Source: Liopterus haemorrhoidalis (taxonomy: Eukaryota; Arthropoda; Insecta; Coleoptera; Dytiscidae). Taken from it: DNA of 64,000 nt. Within the stretch, counting starts at the first letter, position 1; each line of letters starts with the position of its first letter. Under the pieces are notes generated by a model. The model did not search any database and had not been told where the DNA came from. It saw only the letters and a program-made list of their open reading frames with translations. A program made the translations under genes and the position numbers. Positions 41,044 through 51,502 of the stretch are shown piece by piece. The stretch spans positions 29,914,301-29,978,300 of the forward strand of contig OZ020622.1 of the NCBI GenBank assembly GCA_963971575.1, written 5' to 3'.

Positions 41044-44000
41044 TTAGGCACTGGTGGAAGGTCCCGGTGTTGGTGACGGGGCATCCAGCTCGTCGTCGGG
41101 GGGGGGGTCTTCTTCCATGGTGTCTAACGGAGAGCGTGGTTCGTCTTCGGGCGAGACGGGACGTGGAGCGGGCTTCACATCGTAAGCCGGAACACGGACG
41201 GGTGTTCCGTCTCTGTCGACGGTGTAGACGCGTCCGGAGTGCAGCTCTCTGATGGTGTATGGCCCTAGCCATTTTGGGTGAAATCCGGCATGGAATTGCC
41301 GCTTGGCATCGGATTGCGGATGTGAACGGATCATCACTTTTCCGCCGATGTCGTGTGGTTCTGGGGCTTCGCCCCCGGCATATCGGGTTTGATACCGGAG
41401 CGTATGTTGGCGGATGTCGTCCAGACGTTCCGCGCGTTCCTCCTGGAAGTCCGGAGGTTGGTCAGGCCGCTGCAGGCTACGGTCCCCTGGCAGTGGGAGC
41501 TCATACCCTAGCAGAGCTTGACTGGGTGAGCAGCCGGTTGCTGCGTTGCATCTTGTTCGGAGATCGCGCAGTACGGCGGGGAGATGTAGCGCCCACTTGG
41601 TGTGTGGCTGTCCCTGCATCCGTACTCGGAGTCCCTTCTTTATCTCCTGGTTCCGTCTCTCGACCGGGTTCGCCCGTGGGTGATATATCCCGGTGAAGTG
41701 GGCCTCTGCGCCCCATCTGCGGCAAGCTCTCTCCCATCGGTAGCTTTTGAACTGCGGGCCGTTGTCGGAGAGTACCACTTTTGGATATCCGAACCGGTCG
41801 AAGACGTTTTCTTCGAGGAGTTTTATGATGATGTGGGCGCGAGGCTCTCCGGTTGGAAACGCCTCTACCCATTTGGTGAATGTGTCCGTGGCCACGAGTA
41901 TATAAGACCTTCCCGATGCGGTCTTAGGATAAGGACCCATCAAGTCAACGGAAACTGTGTGCCACGGAGCGATTGGTGCTCGCGGTTTGAGCGGTGCTGC
42001 AGGCCTATTAGCGCCTGGCTTGTGAGCTGCGCACGTTAGGCAGCGTTGTATGTAGCGGCGTACATAATTTTTAACATCTGGCCATAGGTATCGTTGCGCT
42101 ATGGCGCGATGTGTCTCTTCGCGGCCCGGATGGCCGGCTTTGTCGTGGTGTGCTTCCAGCACCTTCCACCGCATGTCAAACGGCACGTAAAGCGGGTTTT
42201 GCTGTCCCGGTGGGGCTATAAACCAGAGTAGGCCGTCCCTCTCTATAAGAGCTTCATGGTAGGCCGCGTTCTCTTGGTTCATCGGTTCGCGGAGCTTCTC
42301 CAGGCATTCACGTGTCCGGTCATCCTGACCCTGACACTCCTGGATCTGATCGGGGAGAGGTATCTCGCCGAACAGCGCATTGATGTGCCCGCGCTCGGGC
42401 GGCAACAAGCGTTCCGATTCTTCGTCGGGTGTTTTCCCGTCGTCTGGCTGTCTTGACAGTGCGTCTGCGAGTTCGTTTTCTCGCCCTGGGCAGTGTTTTA
42501 GTGTGAAGTCAAACTCTTGCAGTATGAGAGACCACCGCAAGAGTTTGGCCTTGTCTGATTTGAAGCGATGAAGCCACGTTAGCGCCGTGGAGTCAGTGAT
42601 TACCGTGAAGTGCCTTCCTTCCAGGAGAGGCCGGTATCTTTTGACTGCCCAGACGAGCGCTAAGCACTCCTGTTCGTTGATATGGTAGCGTCTTTCGGTG
42701 TCTGTGAGACGGACACTACCATAACTGATGATGCGGCGCTTCTCGCCGTCTTGTTGGAAGAGTACGGCGCCTAAGCCGTGTCCACTCGCATCCGTCTGCA
42801 GTGAATACGGTAAGTCCGCTGAGGGTCTGTGTAATTGTAGCGGTTTTTGGAATGCGATCTTGATGTTGTTGAGCGCGGTCTCTGCTTCAAGTGTCCACTT
42901 GAACGGCTTCTTTGTCGAAAGAAGCGCAGTGAGCGGCGCGCTGATACTCGCGAAACCTCCGATGTAGTCCCGCACCCAATTACACAGCCCTAAGAACTGT
43001 CTTAGTTCTTTCCTTGTTTTCGGCGTCTTAGCCTCTGTCACTTGAGTCAAGTGCTTCTCAAGCGGTTGCGTGCTGTCCTCGGAAATTGTGTGTCCGAGAT
43101 AGGTGATTCGGCTCTTGCCAAACTCGCACTTCTCTGGTGCGAGGCGTAGCCCGTGTTGCTGTAGGCGCTCGAACACCATCGCTAGGTGTCGTATATGTTC
43201 CTCGTGCGTTTTTGAAAACACGATTATGTCGTCCAAGTATACTTTCGTGAATTTGTGCAGACTTCCTGCCAGCACTTCCTGGGACATAAGGCGTTGAAAC
43301 GTAGAGGGGCTGTTGCGAAGACCAAACGGCATTACATTGAATTGGTAATGCCCTCCGTCCGGTGTTGAGAAGGCGGTAGCCGCCTTGGAACCTGGGTGCA
43401 TCGGGATCTGCCAGTATCCCGACTTCAGGTCCAATGAAGAGAACACGCGCGCCTCCCCGAGGTCGCGCAGTGTATCTTGGATAATCGGCATCGGCGACGG
43501 TTCGCTGACGGTCGATTCGTTGAGCTTCCGATAGTCAATACAGAAGCGCGGCGATCCATCCTTCTTCTGTACTATGACTACCGGGCTTGAGTATGGAGAC
43601 GTGGACGGGGATATGATGCCCGTCTCAAGCATCTCTTCTACTTGTTCTTGGATGCTCTGACGCTTGGCGTCGCTAACTCGATACGGCGGCGTGCGGATGG
43701 GGTTGTCGTGTTTCAACACGATGCGGTGCTGAACGGTCCTGGTGCCGGCGTAGTGTCTACGGCTGTCGGTCACTTCCGGAAATTTTTGAAATATTTCATG
43801 TAACTGTTCCATGAGTTCCTGCGGGAAGCCGTGATCGAGGTCGCTTGCGTTGAGCGGTAATGGTTTATCCGCATCAGTAGCCTGGTCTGCGGCTAGCCAA
43901 AACGCGGTGTGTCGCTGACCGGTGCCGAAGTGCATACAGCGGCGAGCGATATCGAGTGTAGCTTGCTGTTGTACAAGCCATGGGTAACCCAGGATGCCAT

Positions 44001-44277
44001 CTACTCGCAAGTTCTCGCACACGAGGAAGGTTCCGTGGGTTGTGAGGCCATCTATTTCCACTTGCACGGTTTCCTCTCCAGAGGTCTTCATGCTGTGGCC
44101 TTCCGCGGCCAGTGGTATAGATTGCTGTGTTGATCCGTGTGTACTAGCGATGCTAGCACGTATGCAATTATACGCGGCTGCTGTATCTAGCAGTGCGTGA
44201 GTTTCGCGTCCGTTAATTTTCGCATTAATTAACGGAAGCGTTGCGCCTGTTATTGCGTGAAGGGCTAGTCCGTCCAC
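41044..44277 (-). CDS. Gypsy Pol: protease, RT, RNase H, integrase (about 1077 aa)
   Basis: The polyprotein converts RNA to DNA and integrates it. Protease: HALLDTAAAYNCI (residues about 27-39; DTA in place of DTG). RT: FCIDYRKLNEST, FSSLDLKSGYWQI, MPFGLRNSPSTFQRLM and catalytic VYLDDIIVFS. RNase H: LQTDASGHGLGAVLF, ECLALVWAVKRY, VITDSTALTWLH. Integrase: HHCC zinc motif (HHDKAGHPGREETH, CLTC), DLMGPYPKTASG and VLSDNGPQF with the first two Asp, and the Glu in HPRANPVERRNQE. A basic C-terminus follows; no chromodomain is seen. There is no useful ATG at the beginning: the frame lies at -1 relative to gag and is entered through the slip site at 44292-44298. No lesion is seen. Confidence 0.94.
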   Translation of the reverse strand: MDGLALHAITGATLPLINAKINGRETHALLDTAAAYNCIRASIASTHGSTQQSIPLAAEGHSMKTSGEETVQVEIDGLTTHGTFLVCENLRVDGILGYPWLVQQQATLDIARRCMHFGTGQRHTAFWLAADQATDADKPLPLNASDLDHGFPQELMEQLHEIFQKFPEVTDSRRHYAGTRTVQHRIVLKHDNPIRTPPYRVSDAKRQSIQEQVEEMLETGIISPSTSPYSSPVVIVQKKDGSPRFCIDYRKLNESTVSEPSPMPIIQDTLRDLGEARVFSSLDLKSGYWQIPMHPGSKAATAFSTPDGGHYQFNVMPFGLRNSPSTFQRLMSQEVLAGSLHKFTKVYLDDIIVFSKTHEEHIRHLAMVFERLQQHGLRLAPEKCEFGKSRITYLGHTISEDSTQPLEKHLTQVTEAKTPKTRKELRQFLGLCNWVRDYIGGFASISAPLTALLSTKKPFKWTLEAETALNNIKIAFQKPLQLHRPSADLPYSLQTDASGHGLGAVLFQQDGEKRRIISYGSVRLTDTERRYHINEQECLALVWAVKRYRPLLEGRHFTVITDSTALTWLHRFKSDKAKLLRWSLILQEFDFTLKHCPGRENELADALSRQPDDGKTPDEESERLLPPERGHINALFGEIPLPDQIQECQGQDDRTRECLEKLREPMNQENAAYHEALIERDGLLWFIAPPGQQNPLYVPFDMRWKVLEAHHDKAGHPGREETHRAIAQRYLWPDVKNYVRRYIQRCLTCAAHKPGANRPAAPLKPRAPIAPWHTVSVDLMGPYPKTASGRSYILVATDTFTKWVEAFPTGEPRAHIIIKLLEENVFDRFGYPKVVLSDNGPQFKSYRWERACRRWGAEAHFTGIYHPRANPVERRNQEIKKGLRVRMQGQPHTKWALHLPAVLRDLRTRCNAATGCSPSQALLGYELPLPGDRSLQRPDQPPDFQEERAERLDDIRQHTLRYQTRYAGGEAPEPHDIGGKVMIRSHPQSDAKRQFHAGFHPKWLGPYTIRELHSGRVYTVDRDGTPVRVPAYDVKPAPRPVSPEDEPRSPLDTMEEDPPPDDELDAPSPTPGPSTSA

Positions 44278-44285
44278 TATGCCCT

Positions 44286-45353
44286 CTACGCGTTTTTTGG
44301 CGGTTGTTGTTGTGATGATGTTGAAGGTTGTGGAGCGCTGTTGCCGGTGGGCGAGACAGGAGCTCGTGGAGGGGTATTCCGTCTAGGAATAAGACAGTCG
44401 GCTTGCCAGTGGTCTCCCTGGCAAAAACGACAAGGGTACGGCGGTTTTGCCGACCCCGAAGCGGTATAATTAGGTTTGGCCTGAGAAGGCGGAGGGTATG
44501 CTTGAGCGCGCACAGGCGGTGGCGCATAAGGATAGGATTGTGCGCGCAAAGGCGCAGGAGCTTGCGGTGGTGCGCGCGAGGTATGCGGCACGTAGGGACT
44601 AGATTGTGTGCGCGTGGATTGCGGCACATAGGCGGGCGCGCGCTGCGATGACGGCGCGATCGGCGGGATGTACGCTCGTGATGATTGAGCGACAGTACGA
44701 TGGTCCTGTTGAGCCTCGTCAAGGATGGTGACGAGGTCGAGTAACTCATCGAACGAGGCTAGGGTACGTTGTGCGAGCGCGAACCTGAAGTCTGGTCGCA
44801 TGAGACTGATTGTCGCTAACAACAATTCAGTCTCCGTAGATGCGCAGCGATGTGCTAGCGTCATCTTCCTCGCCACAAAATCCCTGCCTGGTTCACGTGG
44901 GCCCTGAGGATCCGTCAACATGGTAATGTTGAGGCGGGCCTTAGCATCAGGGCCGTTGAAACGGTCGAGGAAACGTTTCCTGAACGTTTCCCACTCCATG
45001 GAGATGTTGGCGAGAGGCTCATACCAGCGTCTCGCCTCCCCAGTGAGGTTGTCCGCAACATCTTCCAGGAAATCTTCCTTGATAGTTCCAATGTCGCGAA
45101 AATACTTCTCAATTTTCGCGAGAAAACGAGCAGGATCCTCGTTCAGTTTCCCGGAAAATTTCGGAGCTTTAGATGAAGAAGAAGAAGGGCGCCAACGAGA
45201 CTCTAGATGATTAGCCAGTCCGTCTCGTAGGAGCATGGCTAATTGTTGGACCGAATCTTGGTCAGGGGAATTGTTATTTGAAGATGTATTGATGGAGAGA
45301 CGCTCGGCGTCTTCCATCCTCGAGAGACGCTTAGTTTGGCGTTTAGCCGGCAT
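44286..45353 (-). CDS. Gypsy Gag (355 aa)
   Basis: The structural protein would form the particle and package RNA. It starts at ATG 45353 (MPAKRQTKRLSRMED). A capsid-type core (Retrotrans_gag family) spans about residues 70-180: KFSGKLNEDPARFLAKIEKY, EARRWYEPLANISMEWETF, RKRFLDRFNG. A Pro/Gln/Tyr/Ser-rich spacer follows (about 215-300), and one zinc knuckle CRFCQGDHWQADC (C-x2-C-x4-H-x4-C, about 313-325). The frame ends at TAG 44286, two codons after the slippery site that leads into pol. No break is seen. Confidence 0.92.
   Translation of the reverse strand: MPAKRQTKRLSRMEDAERLSINTSSNNNSPDQDSVQQLAMLLRDGLANHLESRWRPSSSSSKAPKFSGKLNEDPARFLAKIEKYFRDIGTIKEDFLEDVADNLTGEARRWYEPLANISMEWETFRKRFLDRFNGPDAKARLNITMLTDPQGPREPGRDFVARKMTLAHRCASTETELLLATISLMRPDFRFALAQRTLASFDELLDLVTILDEAQQDHRTVAQSSRAYIPPIAPSSQRAPAYVPQSTRTQSSPYVPHTSRAPPQAPAPLRAQSYPYAPPPVRAQAYPPPSQAKPNYTASGSAKPPYPCRFCQGDHWQADCLIPRRNTPPRAPVSPTGNSAPQPSTSSQQQPPKNA
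44292..44298 (-). promoter_or_regulatory. -1 ribosomal frameshift site A AAA AAC between gag and pol
   Basis: On the minus strand aaaaaac is read by gag as A-AAA-AAC, with the stop two codons later (gcg tag). Slipping back one base puts the ribosome in the pol frame, which is open from here. A AAA AAC is a classic efficient heptamer (for example MMTV gag-pro). A downstream structure was not worked out. Confidence 0.8.
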
Positions 45354-45420
45354 AGTGAGCGGAATTTATCCAAGTGTCGAACTTGGATCGTGGGAGACCT
45401 TACGCTTAAGGCGAACGAGG

Positions 45421-45441
45421 CCCCACGCCTTGGAGCGCCAA
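45421..45441 (-). promoter_or_regulatory. Putative primer-binding site of the gypsy element
   Basis: On the minus strand, two bases after the 5' LTR, the sequence starts tggcgctccaaggcgtgggg. The TGGCGC beginning is common in gypsy and retroviral primer sites. The tRNA was not identified. Confidence 0.6.
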
Positions 45442-45443
45442 AA

Positions 45444-47303
45444 TGTCACGGGGGGGAACCCTCGGAAAAGTTCCGCAGGTACACCCGCAGGAGGACGAGA
45501 CAGCGGTAGTGCAAAACCGTCTCGGTGATGTCCTCGCTCGTGCGCACTTTACCCTAACTAGCTCAGTTGCGGGTTCTTCCACTATGCGGCTCGGTGTGAA
45601 GCACCGGTCAAACGTAAGCGCTCTGAAAAGTAATGGTGACGAAAGGTGTTGTTGAGAGAAAATACGTGGTGGCGTTAGATGATATTTATTGACAATTAGA
45701 AAATAGAGAAATGAAATACAAATAGCCAGGTAAACGGGTTACCGGCGCGTAAATAGACAATGGTGAAAAACATGAATAACAAAATATAAACAAACAGACA
45801 ATGAAATATAAAGAGAACAATAGAAAAATAACAAAGCGAGTTTGAACAAAAATGAGTCAGAAGCTCAGACGTTTGCGGGACGTCTGAGGTAACGACTGGT
45901 GATGAGGATTGAGAGGGGAAAAGGGGAAGTTGGAAGCCGGCGAGGCGATAGGTGTCGCCGCGTGTCTTCGCGTCTTCTTTGGTTTGGGCGTCTCGGCGCC
46001 GAACAGTTCTACGAAGAGCTGTTGGATCTTCCGTCGTGTAGTTGTTGCGACGCTGGACGTGGTTGTTGATGCGGTTCGTACAGAGACCGATGAGAAAGTG
46101 AGTTGGTACGGCGTTGACGGCGTTAGGCGGTAAACCGTCCGACAAAGCGTAGGAGGCGTCCTCGGTGGTGAAAATAGCGATGGAGGCCGAATGGAAGTCT
46201 CCGGTGGTGGGTATTGGTCGGTGGTGACCCGTTCCCACGGTATCTTCACGAGGAGCTGATGATTTTGAGGTGCGACAAGCACTGGTTCGATCGGCGTCGC
46301 GACGGCGGGCGTCGGGACGTCGGGCGTCGATTTTGTGTTAGACGTCGTTCTGGATTTACGACGGGCGTCTCTGTGGATGGACGGCAGGCGTCGCTGTGTT
46401 TGGACGGCGGGCGTCGGTTTAGTGGTGGTTACGCTGGATAGCGTCGGGACGTCAGGCGTCGGACTAGTGAGTGCCGGCTTGATGTGTGGGAACAGCCGAG
46501 CTCTGGGGTCCGCACGCTGATGGAGGTACGCCTGTACCTTATTGCTGACGTCTGCGTACGGTTTGACGACGTCTATGGGATACAGATGTCGACGGTAGTA
46601 ACATCGCTCGACGTAGCGGCGGTGAGCCGCTCGGCCTCGATGTCGGATTGGTGCCAGCGTGGGTGGCGTCGGGACGGCGAGCGTCGTGTTGGTTGAGCGT
46701 CGGAGCGGCGGACTTCAACGAAGCGTCGCGACGGCGGGTGTGAAATGTTGAAAGGATGTGAGGTTTATCGACGTGAAGTTAAAGTTCGCGTAAAAATAAT
46801 GAAAATGATTCTAAGTTAAAGTTGACAAAAATGATTCTAAGTTAAAATAATTCGAAAAAACGGCAAACACATTTACAAAAATATACACAAAATAATACAA
46901 GTCCCAGAATCGAGACACACTGAACATATTTCGGCGTAAAGCCAGAGGCAAAGAGCCTATTGATGATTTCGGCGTATAGCCAGAGGCAAACAGCCTATTG
47001 ATGAGGTGAGCTTGTGAGAAACTGACGTTTGATAGAAAATCATTCGTCTTTTATACAATTCTGAGGAATTTGCAAGGAGAGGGAAAGTTATGCTATTGGT
47101 TTGGAAATATGTAGTAGGGTAGCGAAATGCGCAGTTCCAAGTGCGCAATTCGCGGTAAAGACCGTGAATTACGCGGAATAAAGTAGATCCGCGGGTCTCA
47201 ATCGATGGCGCGAATCATGACGATTCCAACGATAGGTGATAGTGTGGGGTGGGAGGCACCCCACACGAGATATCGCGAGAAGCGCGAAATATCTCCTGCA
47301 ACA
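45444..47303 (-). repeat. 5' LTR of the gypsy element
   Basis: 1860 bp; matches 38874-40733 in every part compared. Confidence 0.95.
45857..46714 (-). CDS. Conserved protein frame inside the gypsy 5' LTR
   Basis: Second copy of the LTR frame described at 39287-40144, with the same blocks (RGRAAHRRYVER, KPYADV, LFVELFGAETPK, TSRKRLSF). It is identical because the LTRs match. In the 5' LTR it lies upstream of gag; whether it is part of a leader or transcribed only from the 3' copy cannot be told. Confidence 0.5.
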   Translation of the reverse strand, partial: SPPLRRSTNTTLAVPTPPTLAPIRHRGRAAHRRYVERCYYRRHLYPIDVVKPYADVSNKVQAYLHQRADPRARLFPHIKPALTSPTPDVPTLSSVTTTKPTPAVQTQRRLPSIHRDARRKSRTTSNTKSTPDVPTPAVATPIEPVLVAPQNHQLLVKIPWERVTTDQYPPPETSIRPPSLFSPPRTPPTLCRTVYRLTPSTPYQLTFSSVSVRTASTTTSSVATTTRRKIQQLFVELFGAETPKPKKTRRHAATPIASPASNFPFSPLNPHHQSLPQTSRKRLSF

Positions 47304-49939
47304 TATGGTATCTGCATCTGAAAGGGGCCGTGGCCTTGGTGTATAGATCTATGTGACTGAGGTTGGGCTTATCTTTAATGATGGCAAAAGTTTTCGCAGA
47401 AACTTTGTCGAGGTACTCTTTAATCATTGGCAATCCAGTATCAGCATGTAAGACCGCGGTTTTAATATACCAGTCCCCGAAAGCTAATTTTAAACATTTA
47501 TTTTGAACGCGTTGCATGAATAATATGTTAGTTTTAAACGTGTTACTCCAGACGGGCGATGCGTAGCATAGAACAGGTTTAACGAAAGTTTTGTATATTA
47601 GAATTTTATTATCTTTGTGAAGTTGACTACTACTGTTAATTAGCGGATACAATATGCCGATCATGGCTTGCGCTTTTTTGATGGTATACTTTGAATGTGT
47701 AGAGAAATTTAACTTTTTGTCTAGCATAACTCCTAAATATTTAATACTGTTTCTCAATGGAACTGAGATGTTATTAAGTTTGATGTCTGTATCTACTTTC
47801 CTGGTTTTTCGATCGAATAGAATTAATTCGGTTTTATTGGCGTTTACTTGAATTTTCCATAACTTGAAGTATTGTTCAGTTAGGATCATGTGGTTTTGTA
47901 AGTTTTTAAAAGCTACTTTCGGAGAAGTAGATTGTGAGTAGATGGCTGTGTCATCAGCAAACAGTGCTATGTTGGTTTTGGATGATTTAGGAATATCATT
48001 AATATAGTACAGGAACAGTCTGGGACCTAGGATCGAGCCCTGGGGAACACCGGCTACAATGCTCTTTGGATCTGTTATGAAGTTACCTACTTTTACTCGA
48101 AAGAGTCTATCAGAAAGATAGTTACCAATGATTTTAATTAGATATAATGGGATGTCAAGAAAGTGAAGTTTGTAGAGAAGTCCTTGATGCCAGACAGTAT
48201 CGAAGGCTTTCTCGATGTCTAAGCTGATGAGAGCTGTGGCTTTATTTGTATTGAAACCTTTACTAATATCATTGGTGATTCTAATTAACTGTTCAGTAGT
48301 GCTAAAATCTTTACGAAAACCGAATTGTTCTTTGATAATTTTTGGGTTATTATCTTCGACAACAACTAATCTATTATAAATAACCTTCTCGAAAATTTTA
48401 CTAAGGGAGGATAATAACGAAATCGGTCTGTAGTCTGAGGAATTAAATTTCGATTTGCCTGGTTTTGAAATTGGAATAACTAGTGCTTCTTTCCAGGCTG
48501 ATGGATAGTATGCAAGTTTGAAGCACGCATTGAAAATATTGGTGATTTGAACTATAGCTTTCCTAGGTAGATGTTTTAAAATGATATTTTGAATGCCGTC
48601 TATACCTGGGGTTTTACGGGATTTTAGTCTGTGGATAATGAGCTTAACTTCTTTAGGTTCGGAAAGGATAATATCTTCTATTTTTGGAATATATTCTTGG
48701 ATTATTTTCAGCTTAGGGCTAATGATGTTGTTCATACCTGGGGTTTCCCGGTGGTAAGTGGTATAATGTACCTGCTCGAACAGGTGTGCGAAGGTATTAG
48801 CCTTGTCCGGGTCACTAAGCTTAGTTTTGTCTAGGACAGGTATGCTATAATCTGATTTTCTGAGCGACTTAGCTGTTTTCCAAAGTGAATTATCTCGAGT
48901 ATCTAAGTTTTTAAGTTTATTATTCCATCTGTTGTTGTTTTCTATGTAAATGAGTCTCTTAATTTTGTCATTTAAATCATTTTTAATGTTTCTGAAATGC
49001 GTGTCACCAGTGGCTTGCCAAATTTTTCTAAATCTATTGCGTTCTGTGATGAGTTTACGTGTTTCGTCGCTAAGTCGATGATTAAATTGTGTGTATTTGT
49101 GATTAGGGATACTGGTGTCTACTGCCGTTTTGAAGATGTCAAGTAAGCGATCAATTTCTGAGTCTATTTCTGCTGGGGTGCAGATGTCTGATTTTATAGT
49201 GATGTTTTTTTGAATGAATTGTTTAAATTTATTCCAATTAGCCTTGTTGAAGTTAGGTGTAACTCTATCTGGAGCAGGCGGATCTGCAGAGTTAACTTTG
49301 AATAATATAGGATAATGATCTGAGTTTAATTCATGTATTACTACTGGCTTGGATATGCCGTTCACGTTTTTATTGAGCACTAGGTCAACGGTGCTGGGGA
49401 GTCCACCATTGCTAGGATATAAAGTGTGTTCGTCTGGATAAATTACTTCTAAATTATTTCTAAGTCTGAAACAGTTTCGCGCCGTTAGCATTATTTTTAT
49501 AACAATTCCATGCCGTGTGTTTGGCGTTAAAATCTCCTATGATGAGAACTTTGTCTGATATTCTAAGTAAACATTTGACATCTTCATGTAACGACTTGCT
49601 GTGAGGATGGTTGTACATGGATATTAGCACTGTGTTGGAGTGACGAAGTTTAATAGCCATAGAATCTGCTTTTGTATTCGGGATTCTAATCTGATCGAAG
49701 ACTACATTATCTTTAATAAACATTGCTACGCCTCCCCCGTCAGATAACGTACGGTTTTGAAAAATGAATTTAAAACCCGGGATTCTAATTTTATGTTTGT
49801 CTGGTATTTTTGTTTCGTTGAGCATTACGATATCTATGTTAAGTTGCGAAATAAGTTGTTTGATTTCCGCGAGTCTACAGCGTAGTCCGTTGCAGTTGAA
49901 TGCAAATATACGTAGTTTGGCGATCGCTTTATGGAACAT
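47304..49939 (-). pseudogene. Jockey ORF2: endonuclease and reverse transcriptase, one frameshift
   Basis: It starts at ATG 49939 (MFHKAIAKLRIFAFNCNGLR), overlapping the ORF1 stop in ATGTTCCATAA. Endonuclease motifs: NCNGLRCRLAEIKQL, NETKIP, VLIIGDFNAKHTAWNC, TVDLVLNKN, LNSDHYPILF. RT motifs: KEALVIPISKPGKSKFNSSD, ISLDIEKAFDTVWHQGL, GVPQGSILGPRLFLYYI, LFADDTAIYS. There is no RNase H, as expected for Jockey. A single frameshift lies at about 49460-49490, after NCYKNNANGAK, moving the remainder to another frame. The gypsy element interrupts the gene after KATAPFRCRYH; the last codons lie at 38844-38873. Otherwise the sequence is well preserved. Confidence 0.9.
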
Positions 49940-51386
49940 TGAGATATTCAGAACATTCCATAATAGTGAAAATTATGTCGGCATTGCTACCGGCTTTAGC
50001 GATTTTTTCGTTGATCATATTTAAAACTTTAATAAGACTTCTGAAGTCTACTAACGATTTGAACGTTGAAATAGCGGAAAAAAGTTCGTTGATCTCCGAT
50101 ACTGGATTACTTTTAATTGTGGAGTGACTTACCGAGGGGCGCGACAGGGAGACGGGGTCCTGTGTCCTTGGTTGTGTTGTCCTTTGTGGTTGAGGTCCTG
50201 GGGTAATGGGCTGCGGGTTGTCCTGCTGGATTTGATGTTGTTGACGGAACTGCTAGAGCTGCTCGGTCTGTTCTCTTGATGCCCATGGTGCTGGCATTGT
50301 CGTCCTCGCGTTCGGGTTGATGGTCTTCCTCACGTTCTGGGGTTGTCTTCTCATTCTGTTGTTCTCTCTCCTGGTTTCCAAGCGGTCCAGGTGATCCAGG
50401 TATGATGGGCAGGTTTTGTCGCTGGCTGTGTGGTCGCTGTGGCAGTTAATGCACTTCAGCTTGTCCTTGTTCTCCATAGTGCACGATCGGGAGTCATGAG
50501 ACTCTGCGCAATAGTTGCATCTCGGTAAGTCGTGACAGAAGCGAGCGGCGTGCCCGAACTGTTGACAGTTAAAGCACTGTGTGCATCTTCTGTTATTTAC
50601 GTATCTTTCCCAGCGTATTCTACAGTGACATAGAACGTTTATCTTCTTGATGGCTGCCCTGTCTTCGTCTGCACCGAACTTGACAAGGTAAATCGGGTAG
50701 AAATGCGGTGGATCTTCCTTTTGTCGCATCAGCGTGACACTCACTGGATGTTGATTATTAATCGCGAGATCGTCCACGATCTCTTGAACATCGATGTGCG
50801 GTAGGCCTTTTAACACAAGGCTGTACAGGTTGTCGGCATCATATGTGTGGAACTTGATTTTAGCTTTAATCATCTCGTTGACGACCATCTTGTGCGTCTC
50901 AACGTTCTCTATGGTTATAGTGAACGAGTTCGGCGTGTAGCCGCACTTAAATTGGTCGCCGCAAATCGATTTTATATATTTGATGAGATTTCCGTAATGG
51001 CTCGCCCTACCGTGAATGACGATGGGTGGCGGTTTCCTTGGTGTCTTGGCTGCCGGCGTGGGCTGCGCTGTCCTGTTGTCCTTTGTCAGCTCGGTCCTGC
51101 TGGAGGAAGGCTGGGCGGTCCTGTTGTTTTCGGGTTGGTTGGTCCTGGTGTCCTGGGGCTGCGTGGTCCTGCTGTTCCGGCGCGTGGTCCTGTTGTCAGA
51201 TCTCCACGTGACCTGGGTTGGTGGAGTAGTCCTCGGGTCTTCATCAAACGTGAAAGCTTGTCGCAAAGCAGAGAACCTATTGCTGGTCTCCACATTTGCG
51301 ACAGCCTCGACGTCTTCTTCTTTATCTCCTGATAATTTGAGACGTTTCGCGTCGTCGCGCGTCTCATCACGCATCGTGACGTCCAT
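49929..51386 (-). pseudogene. Jockey ORF1 (PRE_C2HC and zinc knuckles), one nonsense codon
   Basis: The gag-like RNA-binding protein starts at ATG 51386 (MDVTMRDETRDDAKRLK). A Thr/Arg/Gln/Asn-rich linker (about residues 60-120, RTAQPSSSRTELTKDNRT) precedes the PRE_C2HC-type domain (KPPPIVIHGRASHYGNLIKY to about residue 270). Three zinc knuckles follow: CFNCQQFGHAARFC, CNYCAESHDSRSC, CINCHSDHTASDKTC (about 280-335). The TAG at 50253-50255 lies within a Gln-rich context, so a CAG-to-TAG change is likely. The frame then stays open to TAA 49929-49931, where it overlaps the ORF2 start. Confidence 0.88.
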
Positions 51387-51502
51387 AGCTAGGCAGCTAA
51401 CGTGTTAGACTGCCTTGCTACTTTCACTTAATCACCACTTCACAAGAGTATATTTGTTGTACACGTCTGAACTAAAGCTCGTCTGAATACTGAATAATGA
51501 CG
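51387..51502 (-). promoter_or_regulatory. 5' UTR of the Jockey LINE
   Basis: The minus strand begins cgtcattattcagtattcag and contains cagacgtgtac about 30 bases further on. Jockey promoters use an initiator and a downstream element like agacgtg. The spacing here is a few bases off the ideal, so this is suggestive only. Confidence 0.4.

Larger units (their letters stand above)
38874..47303 (-). mobile_element. Intact Ty3/gypsy retrotransposon
   Basis: It has two 1860-bp LTRs, with no difference seen in the stretches compared, and a 4-bp duplication tatg on both sides (38870-38873 and 47304-47307). Read on the minus strand: 5' LTR (45444-47303), primer site, gag (45353-44286), pol (44277-41044), purine tract, 3' LTR (38874-40733). 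Both genes are open and all enzyme motifs are present. With matching LTRs this is a very recent insertion and may be active. Confidence 0.95.
38221..51502 (-). mobile_element. Jockey-clade LINE containing the gypsy element
   Basis: A 14-bp target duplication actgaggaatgatt flanks it (38207-38220 and 51503-51516), and removing the insertion restores the LTR. The 3' end has an A-rich tail (minus strand aaaataaaataaataa) and the 5' end is near cgtcattattcag. It encodes ORF1 with a PRE_C2HC-type domain and zinc knuckles, and ORF2 with endonuclease and RT but no RNase H, as in Jockey. Each ORF carries one visible lesion. The gypsy insertion lies ten codons before the ORF2 stop. Confidence 0.93.

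Noticed and set aside
41259..42039. Long plus-strand frames opposite gypsy pol
   Set aside because: They are antisense to an intact pol with clear enzyme motifs.
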